A DNA stretch of 37,314 nt, taken from positions 1 to 37,314 of the forward strand of contig MKUO01000022.1 in the NCBI GenBank assembly GCA_001897855.1. The letters are read 5' to 3'. Under the pieces are notes generated by a model. The model saw nothing but the letters and a program-made list of their open reading frames with translations. It did no database searches and was not told the origin of the DNA. A program made the translations under genes and the position numbers. This document shows, in pieces, positions 1 through 8,250 of this stretch; the stretch's first letter is position 1, and every line of letters starts with the position of its first letter. This DNA is from Bacteroidetes bacterium 43-93. Lineage in GTDB: Bacteria; Bacteroidota; Bacteroidia; Chitinophagales; Chitinophagaceae.

Positions 1-165
1 AAGATAATACACTTGCTTTGCCTTTTCCAAATATTTTAACATTAATTTTTATTAATAACCCACTATCAATTTTTTTTTGTATACACATAACCAAACTATC
101 AATAATGACAATTAAACAACTTTTTATCAAACTGATATCCCAACAAAAAAACATCAAAGCTTGAT

Positions 166-561
166 TCATTTTTTTTCATAGTCACTCCAATCTAGAAGAT
201 ATGCATAATTGAACTTTCTTAAGAATTAGGAAACGCTGCTTTCTATATCATCACTGCGTATTATCGGCATGAACTTTTCATTTGTCTGTATAACTTTATA
301 CAACTCATCATTGATGATATTATATTCATAGCCTGCACAACTAATTAACTTATCTGGTTCAATTTTATATTTTGGCGTGAGTATTATTAGTATAATATCT
401 GCATCTAAAAAATGGATCATAAATGACTTGATATGACCGTCGTATTTTAGATATGTTTTGTCGACAACAACTTCAATTCCCAATTTTTTGATTACTTCAG
501 CAATAGATAAACTTAATTTTGATGTTTCTTAACTATCCCAAGTGTAAGAAATTAATACCTA
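166..561 (-). pseudogene. Decayed TIR-domain protein
   Basis: Read on the minus strand, one frame keeps a TIR-like domain from end to end but is broken by stops. In order it shows VLISYTWDS (codons 532-558), a TAA at 529-531, a helix ending GIEVVVDK, then FLDADIILIILTPKY, GYEYNIINDELY and KFMPII, a second TAA at 226-228, then FLRKF...LLDWSD before TGA at 166-168. A TAG at 559-561 precedes the first strand. These blocks match the usual TIR order: a start like FISYSWD, a middle like GIxVxxD, a strand followed by xxxTPxY, a GxxYE segment that usually carries the catalytic Glu, and a FIPI strand. No frameshift is needed. The longest open piece is about 100 residues. TIR proteins of this type often act as NAD-cleaving immune effectors; that role is inferred and this copy is probably dead. 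Confidence 0.72.
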
Positions 562-744
562 TTTATTTTGTTGTTGATGGATTAATACGTGGATGTTTGG
601 GTAGGCTGGAAATAATAAATTTATGTTTTACGCAAAAGAGCCGATTTGATGGGAGAAGATTTAAACGATTTGACATTTCTATATCTTTGATGAGTATAAG
701 TAAACCTGAGTAAATCTAGGTATGCAAGTTTACTGTTCTTAGAA

Positions 745-768
745 ATTAATCGAGCAATTAATCGAGCA
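745..768. repeat. Perfect 12-bp tandem direct repeat
   Basis: Two exact adjacent copies of ATTAATCGAGCA (745-756 and 757-768). They sit between the decayed TIR gene and the hairpin at 833-860. The function is unknown; a recombination or replication-slippage scar is possible. Confidence 0.75.
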
Positions 769-832
769 AATTATAAAGTCCGCTCCTGGCAAAGGATTCA
801 AAGCATTTTTCGAATCCAATCCGGATCACTTA

Positions 833-860
833 TAAGGGTTACTCGATTGAGTAACCCTTA
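833..860. repeat. Perfect hairpin, 12-bp stem, GATT loop
   Basis: TAAGGGTTACTC pairs exactly with GAGTAACCCTTA around a four-base loop. Neither side is followed by a T-run, so it is not a classic intrinsic terminator. Part of the stem (AAGGGTTAC) recurs at 946-954. It could be an RNA processing or terminator stem left after a lost RNA gene, or a recombination site. Confidence 0.6.
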
Positions 861-973
861 CGTATGTTTACGCAATATTACTATAATTGGATAAGTTTCA
901 GAATATTATAACAGATACAGTTTAAACTGGCATCCTACCCTTACAAAGGGTTACACATTTTTAATCGTGCAAC

Positions 974-3900
974 TTATCTGACAACTAGTTTACGAACGAC
1001 AATTTCACCGGAAAAGTTAATATGTAGCTGGTAAATATCTTTAGGAAGATCGCTGATATTTATGACCGACTCCGATGCCTGGGGAATGATTTCTTTTATA
1101 AACCTACCTACTACATCATATAGTTTTATGGAAGTAGCTAGTCTGCCTCCCGTTTGTATTTTCACAAATTCAGTTGCGGGGTTGGGTATAATAAGTATCT
1201 GAGAAAAATCTTTGATAGTCTCTATACCTACGCCTGTTACTGTAAGACAAGCCGAAGTATCAGCACAACCAAGATAAGTAACTATTACTGCATATTGCCC
1301 GTTAGCATTAGCTATGTAGGTGGAATTAGTTGCACCTGGTATAGGTTGATTATCGCTACAATTTATCCATTGATAAATGGCGCCGCTCTGACTGCCTGTA
1401 GCCTTTAGAGTAGTGCTATTTTGCGAAGTGGTAGTTATTGCTTCATTTACTGTTACGGTATGTGTTGTCACACCAGTACATCCTAAAGTGTTGGTCAGCT
1501 TATAAGTGAATATTGCCGTTCCAGCACTAACGCCAGATACCTGTCCGGCGCTGTTAACAATGGCAATTGCATTATTATTTCCAGTCCATGCGCCGCCCGC
1601 AATAGATGGCATCAATTGTAGTAGCTCACCTTTACAAACAGTGCTACCTCCCGTGATAGCTGCGCTATCCTGCATTTGCACCACTACCGCTTTGCTGGCA
1701 GTTGCCGGGCAGCCATTAGAAGTGTATTGATAATATACAGTATCAACACCCTTGCCGGCTGATGTATAGAGACCGGTACTGCTCACAGAACCTATAGTAA
1801 TATTGAGGTTGCTCCAACGGCCGCCCGAAATGGTGTCGGCAAGCTGAGTGCCGGTTCCAAAGCATATACTATCAGCACCTGTTACCGGCGACAGTCGTGG
1901 TTCCTTTACCACTAGGGGCTTTTTAGCATGTGCAGGACAGCCTATAGAGGTGTACTGATAGTAGATAGTGTCTATACCTGCTGTTGCTGAAGTATAAGAC
2001 CCTGTGCTATTCACCGTCCCAAACGATGTATTGAAATTGCTCCAGGTTCCACCCGGGATGCTGTGACTGAACAGGGTGGTAGCCGCACTACATAAGGTAT
2101 CAACTCCTGTCAATGCTATATGCAATGGTGCTTTTACCACTAATGATTTTTTAGTTTCTGCTGGGCATCCATTGGATAAATATTGGTAATAAACAGTATC
2201 AATACCTGTAGCGACAGGTGAATACAGCCCGCTGGTGCTGATACTACCGAATGATGTACTAAAATTAGTCCAACTACCACCGGAGATACTGTGACTCAGT
2301 TGTGTCGTTGTTCCATTACATATACTGTCGGCACCTGTGATAGAGGTAATTACCGGCGCATTTACATTTATTACAAATTGGACCTCATTATCACAACCAG
2401 ATGGGTTCCTTACAGTATATAATACAGTATCTTGCCCTGTATTGTATGCCGTGAGCAAACCAGTGGAAGAAATGCCCGCAACAGCACCATTACTTTTAGT
2501 GCTCCATACACCACCTGTCGTAGTATTGTTATATTGTGCAGTTGTATTCAAACAAACCATACTCGCACCAGTAATTGCGTTTATAGGTGTGATGGCTTCT
2601 ATATAAATATCCTTACTGGCAATGGCAGTGCAACCATTGGAACCTGTGATCGTATATGTAATGGATGCAGTGCCATTGCTTACACCGGTAACTACTCCGC
2701 CTGTACCAACTGTTGCAATATTTGTGTTTAATGAACCCCAGGTTCCACTTGTGGTAGTATCGGTATATAGCGTAGCCTGGTTAGCACACAAGCTGTCTAT
2801 ACCTGATATGGCAGAAACGGAAGGGCTGGCATTAACGGTAATAATTTGTGATACGGTAGTACTGCAACCTAAACTGTTAGTTACAGTATACGTCACAGTG
2901 CTTGACCCTGTAGCTATTCCTGTAACCAAACCAGTTGAGCTTACAGTAACCCTATTGTTCGAAGCATTCCAGACCCCGCCACTTGTGGTGTCAGTAAGCT
3001 GCAATGTACTACCGGTACAAACTACATTGCCACCCGTGATAGCCGACACTACCGGCCGCGGATTTACCTTGATATTCTTTGTAACGCTAACACTGCAACC
3101 GTGAACCAGTGTATAGGTGATAACTAAGTTACCCGGGCTAAGCGCAGTAACATATCCGCTGTATAAGGAGGTGGTAACGGTAGCGAGTGCAGTATTACCC
3201 GAATAGTAATAGCCATATCCACCATTTGTAGTAGTATTTAGCCAGAGCGTTGAACCCGCGCAAACTGAATCAGCCCCTGTAATTGGTGTTACAGTAGGAG
3301 GGTTAATAACAGTAATAGCTTTAAATGTGCTGGTATTAACACAGCCTGTGTTACCATGCGTATAAATAATGTTGACCGTTCCTGCAGTTGCACCCGTGAC
3401 TACCCCCGTTGACGACACTCTGGCTATAGCAGTATCAGAAGAAGACCATACGCCGCCTGATACGGTATTACTAAGCTGAATAGTAGTATTTGTGCATAGT
3501 AGGGAGCTACCTGTAATAGGCCCTACTGCTGTTGGATTAAGGGGAGTACCCTGGAATTCATAAGCCCCCATGTCATAAGTGCTCACCCTTGAATTTCCTA
3601 AAATATCAGTGGGTACCGCGGGTGATGGTGTTATTCCTGCATTGACCGCGATACTACATGAACTGAGCGCGACACCGTCATCCGAAGTCCGTGCAATACC
3701 GTCTGCCCCAAGCGGATCGGATTCATTTACAAAAGCAGGATCATATGCAAATATATTACCGCTTGCGCCGGCACCAATTGCGTTATTGCCCCGGCCATTT
3801 TGCACCAGATAGCTGGTAGCAGGATGCTGGAGGAAATTATTATTGAAGGTGCTGGTATGAAAATAAGCAACAGAAAAATCGTCTTCCGACCAGGAATTGA

Positions 3901-5131
3901 GGCTACCTAGTTTTTTATTCTTCCAGAAAATATTGTTCTTAAAATTAGCACTATCACTTAGAAAGACGATACCGCCGCCACCGCTATAAGTGACGTTGTT
4001 GAAAAAAGTATTACCTGTAACGGTGGCACTTCCGTCATTTACATATATTCCGCCTCCTTTGTCTGCAGTGTCCTGAAAAATGGCATTATTAATGAGGGTG
4101 TAATGCGTGAAATTGCCGCCGTCTAGAAAAGCACCGCCACCATAGTAGCCACATTTATTTGTATATATAGCGTTATTGATCAGGGTCATAGTACCAGCAC
4201 TCATCTCAATACCACCTCCATAGCCAGTTGATGTGTTGCGAAAAATGCTAGAGTTGCTGATAGTGCCTGTATTCACACCGACATACATGCCCCCACCGCC
4301 ACCATTGCTGGTGTTTAAATATATTGCAGAACTATCTATAACAAGACTGTCGCTACCGTTGATATGAATACCTGCACCCCATGGGCCATTATTGCTATAT
4401 ATCGAATCAATTAACAGGTTAAGCCTGGTATTCTCCGAATAAATGCCTCCGCCGTAGTTAGACGATACATTACCGGTAATATGAACATTACGCAAAGTAG
4501 TGGTCAGTCCACCGGAAATAAACATTGCACCGCCATAACCCTGGTCCATATTAAAACTGCCTACAGCAGTTGTGGAATTGCCGGTGGCATAGCCTTTCGT
4601 TATTCTAAAACCATCAAATATATACCCTGTCGCACTAAGGGAGATAACTGACATTACCACGTGATAACAATTGTCTGTGGCGGTATTTGCAACACCAATA
4701 TCACCGCTTAGGATCGTGATATTAACAGCTAGATTCCGCTGCGAGATCGCTGTCTCAGTACCTGCAAAACCACCATACATATCTACCCCACTTTTTAAGC
4801 GAAAGGTTTTATCTCTTGCATCTGAGGGATTACTGTTCCCAGAAGGATCAACTGTAGGCAGGTAAACGCCGGCGGCTACCCAAACCTCATCGCCTGATGA
4901 TGATGCATTAATCATGCTCTGCAGATCATCACTGGCATTGGCCCACGAACTACCTGTACCCAAACCCGCAGCAGTGACTTTTACATAACGAATTGTTGCA
5001 TTTGAATTTGTATAGCTAAATCCCAATAGCAATACCAGAATCAGTGTCTTTGCATAATAAATTATGCTACTTGTCGTCTTAAAATGTGAATATAAAGGCT
5101 GGTAGAGTGCAGGCATTCTTAATTGTTTCAT
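974..5131 (-). CDS. Secreted beta-helix / Ig-like repeat protein with T9SS sorting domain
   Basis: A very large cell-surface or secreted protein of 1385 residues. A hydrophobic segment at about 29-40 gives a signal sequence, preceded by an unusually long polar stretch; an internal Met6 is an alternative start. Residues about 155-410 form a right-handed parallel beta-helix with repeated GGGI and NNAIF turns. Residues 463-528 match the DP-F...AVNAG...TDILGN-R...DMGAYEF tail typical of such proteins in Bacteroidota. Nine Ig-like (Big_2-type) repeats of 76-80 residues follow from about 538 to 1228, each with two cysteines 51-55 apart. One further Ig-like domain (about 1230-1300) and a T9SS type A sorting domain (about 1310-1385, IPNPATEFVKI...) end it. 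The likely role is adhesion or polymer binding, which is inference. It stands alone with its own promoter region. Confidence 0.88.
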   Translation of the reverse strand: MKQLRMPALYQPLYSHFKTTSSIIYYAKTLILVLLLGFSYTNSNATIRYVKVTAAGLGTGSSWANASDDLQSMINASSSGDEVWVAAGVYLPTVDPSGNSNPSDARDKTFRLKSGVDMYGGFAGTETAISQRNLAVNITILSGDIGVANTATDNCYHVVMSVISLSATGYIFDGFRITKGYATGNSTTAVGSFNMDQGYGGAMFISGGLTTTLRNVHITGNVSSNYGGGIYSENTRLNLLIDSIYSNNGPWGAGIHINGSDSLVIDSSAIYLNTSNGGGGGMYVGVNTGTISNSSIFRNTSTGYGGGIEMSAGTMTLINNAIYTNKCGYYGGGAFLDGGNFTHYTLINNAIFQDTADKGGGIYVNDGSATVTGNTFFNNVTYSGGGGIVFLSDSANFKNNIFWKNKKLGSLNSWSEDDFSVAYFHTSTFNNNFLQHPATSYLVQNGRGNNAIGAGASGNIFAYDPAFVNESDPLGADGIARTSDDGVALSSCSIAVNAGITPSPAVPTDILGNSRVSTYDMGAYEFQGTPLNPTAVGPITGSSLLCTNTTIQLSNTVSGGVWSSSDTAIARVSSTGVVTGATAGTVNIIYTHGNTGCVNTSTFKAITVINPPTVTPITGADSVCAGSTLWLNTTTNGGYGYYYSGNTALATVTTSLYSGYVTALSPGNLVITYTLVHGCSVSVTKNIKVNPRPVVSAITGGNVVCTGSTLQLTDTTSGGVWNASNNRVTVSSTGLVTGIATGSSTVTYTVTNSLGCSTTVSQIITVNASPSVSAISGIDSLCANQATLYTDTTTSGTWGSLNTNIATVGTGGVVTGVSNGTASITYTITGSNGCTAIASKDIYIEAITPINAITGASMVCLNTTAQYNNTTTGGVWSTKSNGAVAGISSTGLLTAYNTGQDTVLYTVRNPSGCDNEVQFVINVNAPVITSITGADSICNGTTTQLSHSISGGSWTNFSTSFGSISTSGLYSPVATGIDTVYYQYLSNGCPAETKKSLVVKAPLHIALTGVDTLCSAATTLFSHSIPGGTWSNFNTSFGTVNSTGSYTSATAGIDTIYYQYTSIGCPAHAKKPLVVKEPRLSPVTGADSICFGTGTQLADTISGGRWSNLNITIGSVSSTGLYTSAGKGVDTVYYQYTSNGCPATASKAVVVQMQDSAAITGGSTVCKGELLQLMPSIAGGAWTGNNNAIAIVNSAGQVSGVSAGTAIFTYKLTNTLGCTGVTTHTVTVNEAITTTSQNSTTLKATGSQSGAIYQWINCSDNQPIPGATNSTYIANANGQYAVIVTYLGCADTSACLTVTGVGIETIKDFSQILIIPNPATEFVKIQTGGRLATSIKLYDVVGRFIKEIIPQASESVINISDLPKDIYQLHINFSGEIVVRKLVVR
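1682..2344 (-). repeat. Three most similar Ig-like repeat units
   Basis: Codons about 930-1150 of the large surface protein encode repeats 6, 7 and 8, each 76 residues long. They share GG-W-N--ts-Gs/t-s-tGlYtsa-aGiDTvYYQYtsnGCPA. They resemble each other much more than repeats 1-5 and 9, which suggests recent tandem duplication within the gene. Confidence 0.65.
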
Positions 5132-5610
5132 CTTATGTTTACAGGTTTCTTATATACGATAAATCACACAACCTTATAGTCGTAGGTCACAATGGTTTAA
5201 TACATGTAAATATAAGAGATTAACTGATTGAAGGGGCAAATGTAAGGCATAAAAACACATAAGCGTTGAACACGGCTCAGTCATAAACACGATCCAAGCA
5301 ATCTGCCCTTAACAATATCAATCGATCTTTTCTTGATTAATGCGTCGTAAATATCAAAACTAACAAAACCTTCAGGCTACACTATTATGTTTTTTATTCC
5401 ATTTATAAGATTTCCGTTAGGTAGCGTACATACAGAAAATTATGGAAAAGTACTCTATAAACTTATTGCGTGTAAAAGAAAAGGATCTGTTCTCACAAAT
5501 ATTTCGAGCTATACTTCAGTATACAGTATGTGACTTTGTGATTTCTTGAAAACAAGATATCATATAGCTTATTCTTAATTCTGAAAGCTAACATATCATT
5601 GTACCATAAA
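5132..5610. other. Long intergenic region upstream of the surface-protein gene
   Basis: About 480 AT-rich bases between the start of the large surface protein and the stop of the response regulator, both minus strand. Apart from one candidate promoter element at 5237-5244 I see no gene and no strong terminator. A weak TAGCTT/AAGCTA inverted repeat lies near 5565-5588, downstream of the regulator gene. Confidence 0.5.
5237..5244 (-). promoter_or_regulatory. Candidate -7 element for the surface-protein gene
   Basis: On the minus strand this reads TACATTTG, a full match to the Bacteroidota -7 consensus TAnnTTTG. It would give a leader of about 100 nt. No clear TTTG is present at the -33 distance, so the call is tentative. 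Confidence 0.32.
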
Positions 5611-6063
5611 TTATAGAGCCCGAATATATTCCGGCTTATGTGTTTCTAGGTTTTTAAGTGTGCTGATCAGGCCGGGGCCAATGTTCGATGCTATTGCATG
5701 TAAGATATCCTTCAGTGCATCAAAGTCATGTGGCTTGGTAAAGTAACAAATGGCGCCAAGCTTTTTGGCTATATCCATCTCGCGCTGATGAGACGATGTA
5801 GAAATAATAATGACGGGGATCGTATCGTATTGTCCTTCATTTTTTATTTTCTCAAGACATTGCCATCCGTTTAATACCGGCATATTAATATCAAGAAAAA
5901 TAAGCTGGGGGTGTATTGGCAGCTTGTTTAACAGGCTTAATGCATCGCGGCCATTCTCTGCCGTATGGCAGAAAATATTTTTGTCGATCTCTTCCAATGC
6001 TTCACAAAACATATCCCTATCATCCATATCATCGTCGGCTAGCAAAAATATCCTGGTGTCCAT
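5611..6063 (-). CDS. CheY-like single-domain response regulator
   Basis: A 150-residue receiver domain with no output domain. The acidic pocket is D10-D12, the phosphoacceptor is D58 (FLDINMP), the switch residue is in IIISTSS (S88/T89), and K110 is in the conserved KP. It follows the PAS histidine kinase by only 3 bases, so the two should be co-transcribed and form a cognate pair. The sequence style (LLADDDMDDRDMF at the start) is that of the Rcp1-like regulators paired with PAS or phytochrome-type kinases. Without a DNA-binding domain it presumably acts by protein contact or in a phosphorelay. The target is unknown. Confidence 0.9.
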   Translation of the reverse strand: MDTRIFLLADDDMDDRDMFCEALEEIDKNIFCHTAENGRDALSLLNKLPIHPQLIFLDINMPVLNGWQCLEKIKNEGQYDTIPVIIISTSSHQREMDIAKKLGAICYFTKPHDFDALKDILHAIASNIGPGLISTLKNLETHKPEYIRAL

Positions 6064-6066
6064 AAC

Positions 6067-8112
6067 TTAGATAAGGGCCTGCTTTTGCTTATGAGGAAGT
6101 GTTATAGTAAAAGATGCTCCCATGCCGGGATTACCGGATGCTGTAATATTGCCCCCATGTCGCTCTACAATTTTTTTACAGAGCGAAAGACCCAAACCGG
6201 TACCCTCATAACTGTCTTTCGAATTAAGGCGGGTAAAGGTTTCGAAGATACGCTCTGCAAATTCCTGTTCAAATCCAATACCGTTATCGCGAAGGATGAT
6301 CCTTACAGAATCAGCATCGCCTTTATTAGTATTTTCTGAGGAAATAATGATAGCGGGAACGGTACCGGGAGCAACAAATTTTATAGAGTTATTGATGAGA
6401 TTATAAAACAACTGATATAGCAATACACGTGCCCCTTCTACAACAGGCAGATCATTACTGGTAATTTGTGCGCCGGTGTTTTGTAACGTTACTTCCAGGT
6501 CAGTTTCTATATTCTTTATTATTCCGTTGAGATCTACAAGTTCACAATTTTGTATGCCGGCGTTGGTAGTAGAATAGGTAAGTACACCATCGATCATATT
6601 ATACATCCGATTGGTGGCGATGTGTATCCTTTCAATAAATTTAGCGCCTTCTTCGTCGAGTTTACCGGCAAGGTTTTTTTCAAGCCGGTCTGTAAATGTT
6701 TTGATCTTCCGTACGGGTTCTTTAAGGTCATGGCTGGCTACATGGGCAAACTGCTGCAGATCTTCATTGGATCGTTGCAATTCCCTGGTACGGTCAATGA
6801 TCTGCTGTTCTAATGTTTCGGACAGTACCCTGTATCGATTTTCACTTTCTTCCAGCCGCTTGCGGGCCACTACCTGCTCGGTTACATCAATTGCCACTTG
6901 TATCATCCCGGTTATTTGTCCGTCTTCCATTAACGGACGATAAGCCAGGTTATAATAATGATCCTGAATAGTGCCATTACGTTTATGTCGTACTAATACT
7001 TCAGACTGATCGAAAGGTATGCCCTCCTTATATACTTTTTGCACCTGTGTCCATACATACTGTCCTTCCAGTTCGGGTAATACTTCTATCAATGGTTTGC
7101 CAATTACCTGGATATCCTCACCAATAAACTGAAGCATGGTATGATTGATCTGCTCTATCACCAGGTCATCGCCACGTAATACTAAGGTTGCAGCAGGCGT
7201 CTGGTCAATTACCGATTTCAATTTTGCCTCGCTCTGCTGAAGGTGTTCCTCTGCCTGCTTGAAATCAGTAATATCCCGCGTGGTGCCGGCTATGGCCTCT
7301 ACTACACCCTGTTCATTAAATACAGGAGCAAAGATGTAATCATAAATCCGACGCCCCAATTCCGCATGAGGAAACGACACCGTACCTCTTATGCGTTTCC
7401 CTGTAGCAATAACGTTATCTATTTCCCGTTCGTGCATCAACGCATGCCATTCTTCATACCCATTTTCCCTTAAGCCTTTACCAATTGATTCGTCTGCCGT
7501 CTTGCCCCACATGGAAAGCAAGGCCTTATTTGCGTAGGTAAACCGGTAGTTTAGGTCAAAAACATATACTAAGTCCGGCGTATTATTGATGATGGAGTCA
7601 TACAGCCTTTGTTGCCTTTCGGCACTATTCAAAGCTTCTGTTAAAGCAATTTCCGCTTTTTTACGAAGAGAAATATCTTCTGTGGTTACTATAAGTAATT
7701 CGCCATGCTTAATGACCCTGAAATGAAAACATCTGTTTACGCCTTCATTGTCATCGTACCACCTTTCAAAATCAATAGATCTTCCGGCTTCTGCAACTTT
7801 TGTAAAACTATCGAGCATGCCGGATTCGTTGGCGAAAGGAAAAACTTCTCTGCACATTTTTCCTTTGTAGTCTGCATTACCTACCCATCGTAACATGCGT
7901 TCATTCAATAGTAATATGGAGAAATCTTCTACTACCCCTTCGGGGTTATATTGTGATTGCATAACGGCGATGCCATTGGGCACAGAATCGAATACAGTTT
8001 GCAGGAGGTCTATATTCTGGGCTATTTGCATATTATCAGGTTTAAAAAGGATCGGCATATCACATCCGGTAATTAACAAATTGTCAGGACCACTTACATT
8101 ATATGAGGCCAT
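6067..8112 (-). CDS. Cytoplasmic multi-PAS sensor histidine kinase
   Basis: 681 residues with no membrane segment. Three PAS domains lie at about 34-150, 168-285 and 295-413, the second and third ending in the typical DIT and DVT motifs. A dimerisation/phosphoacceptor domain follows with H461 in FAHVASHDLKEPVRKI. The ATPase domain has an N-box at LINNSIKF (about 572-579), a G1 box at RDNGIGF (about 608-614) and a G2 box at GTGLGLSLCKKIVERHGG (from 637). The His-box style is that of bacteriophytochrome-like kinases, but there is no GAF/PHY chromophore module. It would sense an intracellular signal or redox state through PAS and phosphorylate the regulator encoded 3 bases downstream. The signal cannot be told from sequence. 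Confidence 0.92.
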   Translation of the reverse strand: MASYNVSGPDNLLITGCDMPILFKPDNMQIAQNIDLLQTVFDSVPNGIAVMQSQYNPEGVVEDFSILLLNERMLRWVGNADYKGKMCREVFPFANESGMLDSFTKVAEAGRSIDFERWYDDNEGVNRCFHFRVIKHGELLIVTTEDISLRKKAEIALTEALNSAERQQRLYDSIINNTPDLVYVFDLNYRFTYANKALLSMWGKTADESIGKGLRENGYEEWHALMHEREIDNVIATGKRIRGTVSFPHAELGRRIYDYIFAPVFNEQGVVEAIAGTTRDITDFKQAEEHLQQSEAKLKSVIDQTPAATLVLRGDDLVIEQINHTMLQFIGEDIQVIGKPLIEVLPELEGQYVWTQVQKVYKEGIPFDQSEVLVRHKRNGTIQDHYYNLAYRPLMEDGQITGMIQVAIDVTEQVVARKRLEESENRYRVLSETLEQQIIDRTRELQRSNEDLQQFAHVASHDLKEPVRKIKTFTDRLEKNLAGKLDEEGAKFIERIHIATNRMYNMIDGVLTYSTTNAGIQNCELVDLNGIIKNIETDLEVTLQNTGAQITSNDLPVVEGARVLLYQLFYNLINNSIKFVAPGTVPAIIISSENTNKGDADSVRIILRDNGIGFEQEFAERIFETFTRLNSKDSYEGTGLGLSLCKKIVERHGGNITASGNPGMGASFTITLPHKQKQALI

Positions 8113-8250
8113 ATTTTTTTGTTACTTATTATCTGTCAGGTGTTTGCGAACGACCAAAATCATATAAGAAAAATTCATGCCACGGATTTTCAACATACGA
8201 TCAGACTTAATTGATTGTCACACCAGATTCCCGGAATTTGATATTCCAGC

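Larger units (their letters stand above)
562..973. other. Intergenic region with repeats, no gene
   Basis: About 410 bases without a convincing gene. It holds a 12-bp tandem direct repeat, a weak GGATTC/GAATCC inverted repeat near 795-818 followed by TTCGAATCC that resembles the T-arm and 3' end of a tRNA without a foldable tRNA around it, a strong hairpin (833-860) and a 6-bp-stem hairpin (937-951). The last lies just past the stop of the large minus-strand gene and may help end its transcript, but has no T-run. Confidence 0.5.

Noticed and set aside
166-561. Stop-codon reassignment or programmed read-through in the TIR frame
   Set aside because: All other genes here end normally at TAA, TAG or TGA, and three different internal stops would need recoding. 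Decay is simpler.
519-713. 64-residue plus-strand frame at the left end
   Set aside because: It is antisense to the start of the decayed TIR gene, has no recognisable domain, and no promoter is evident.
1679-2344. CRISPR-like repeat array
   Set aside because: The periodic similarity is about 228 bp per unit, codes for Ig-like protein repeats in frame, and has no short repeat-spacer structure.
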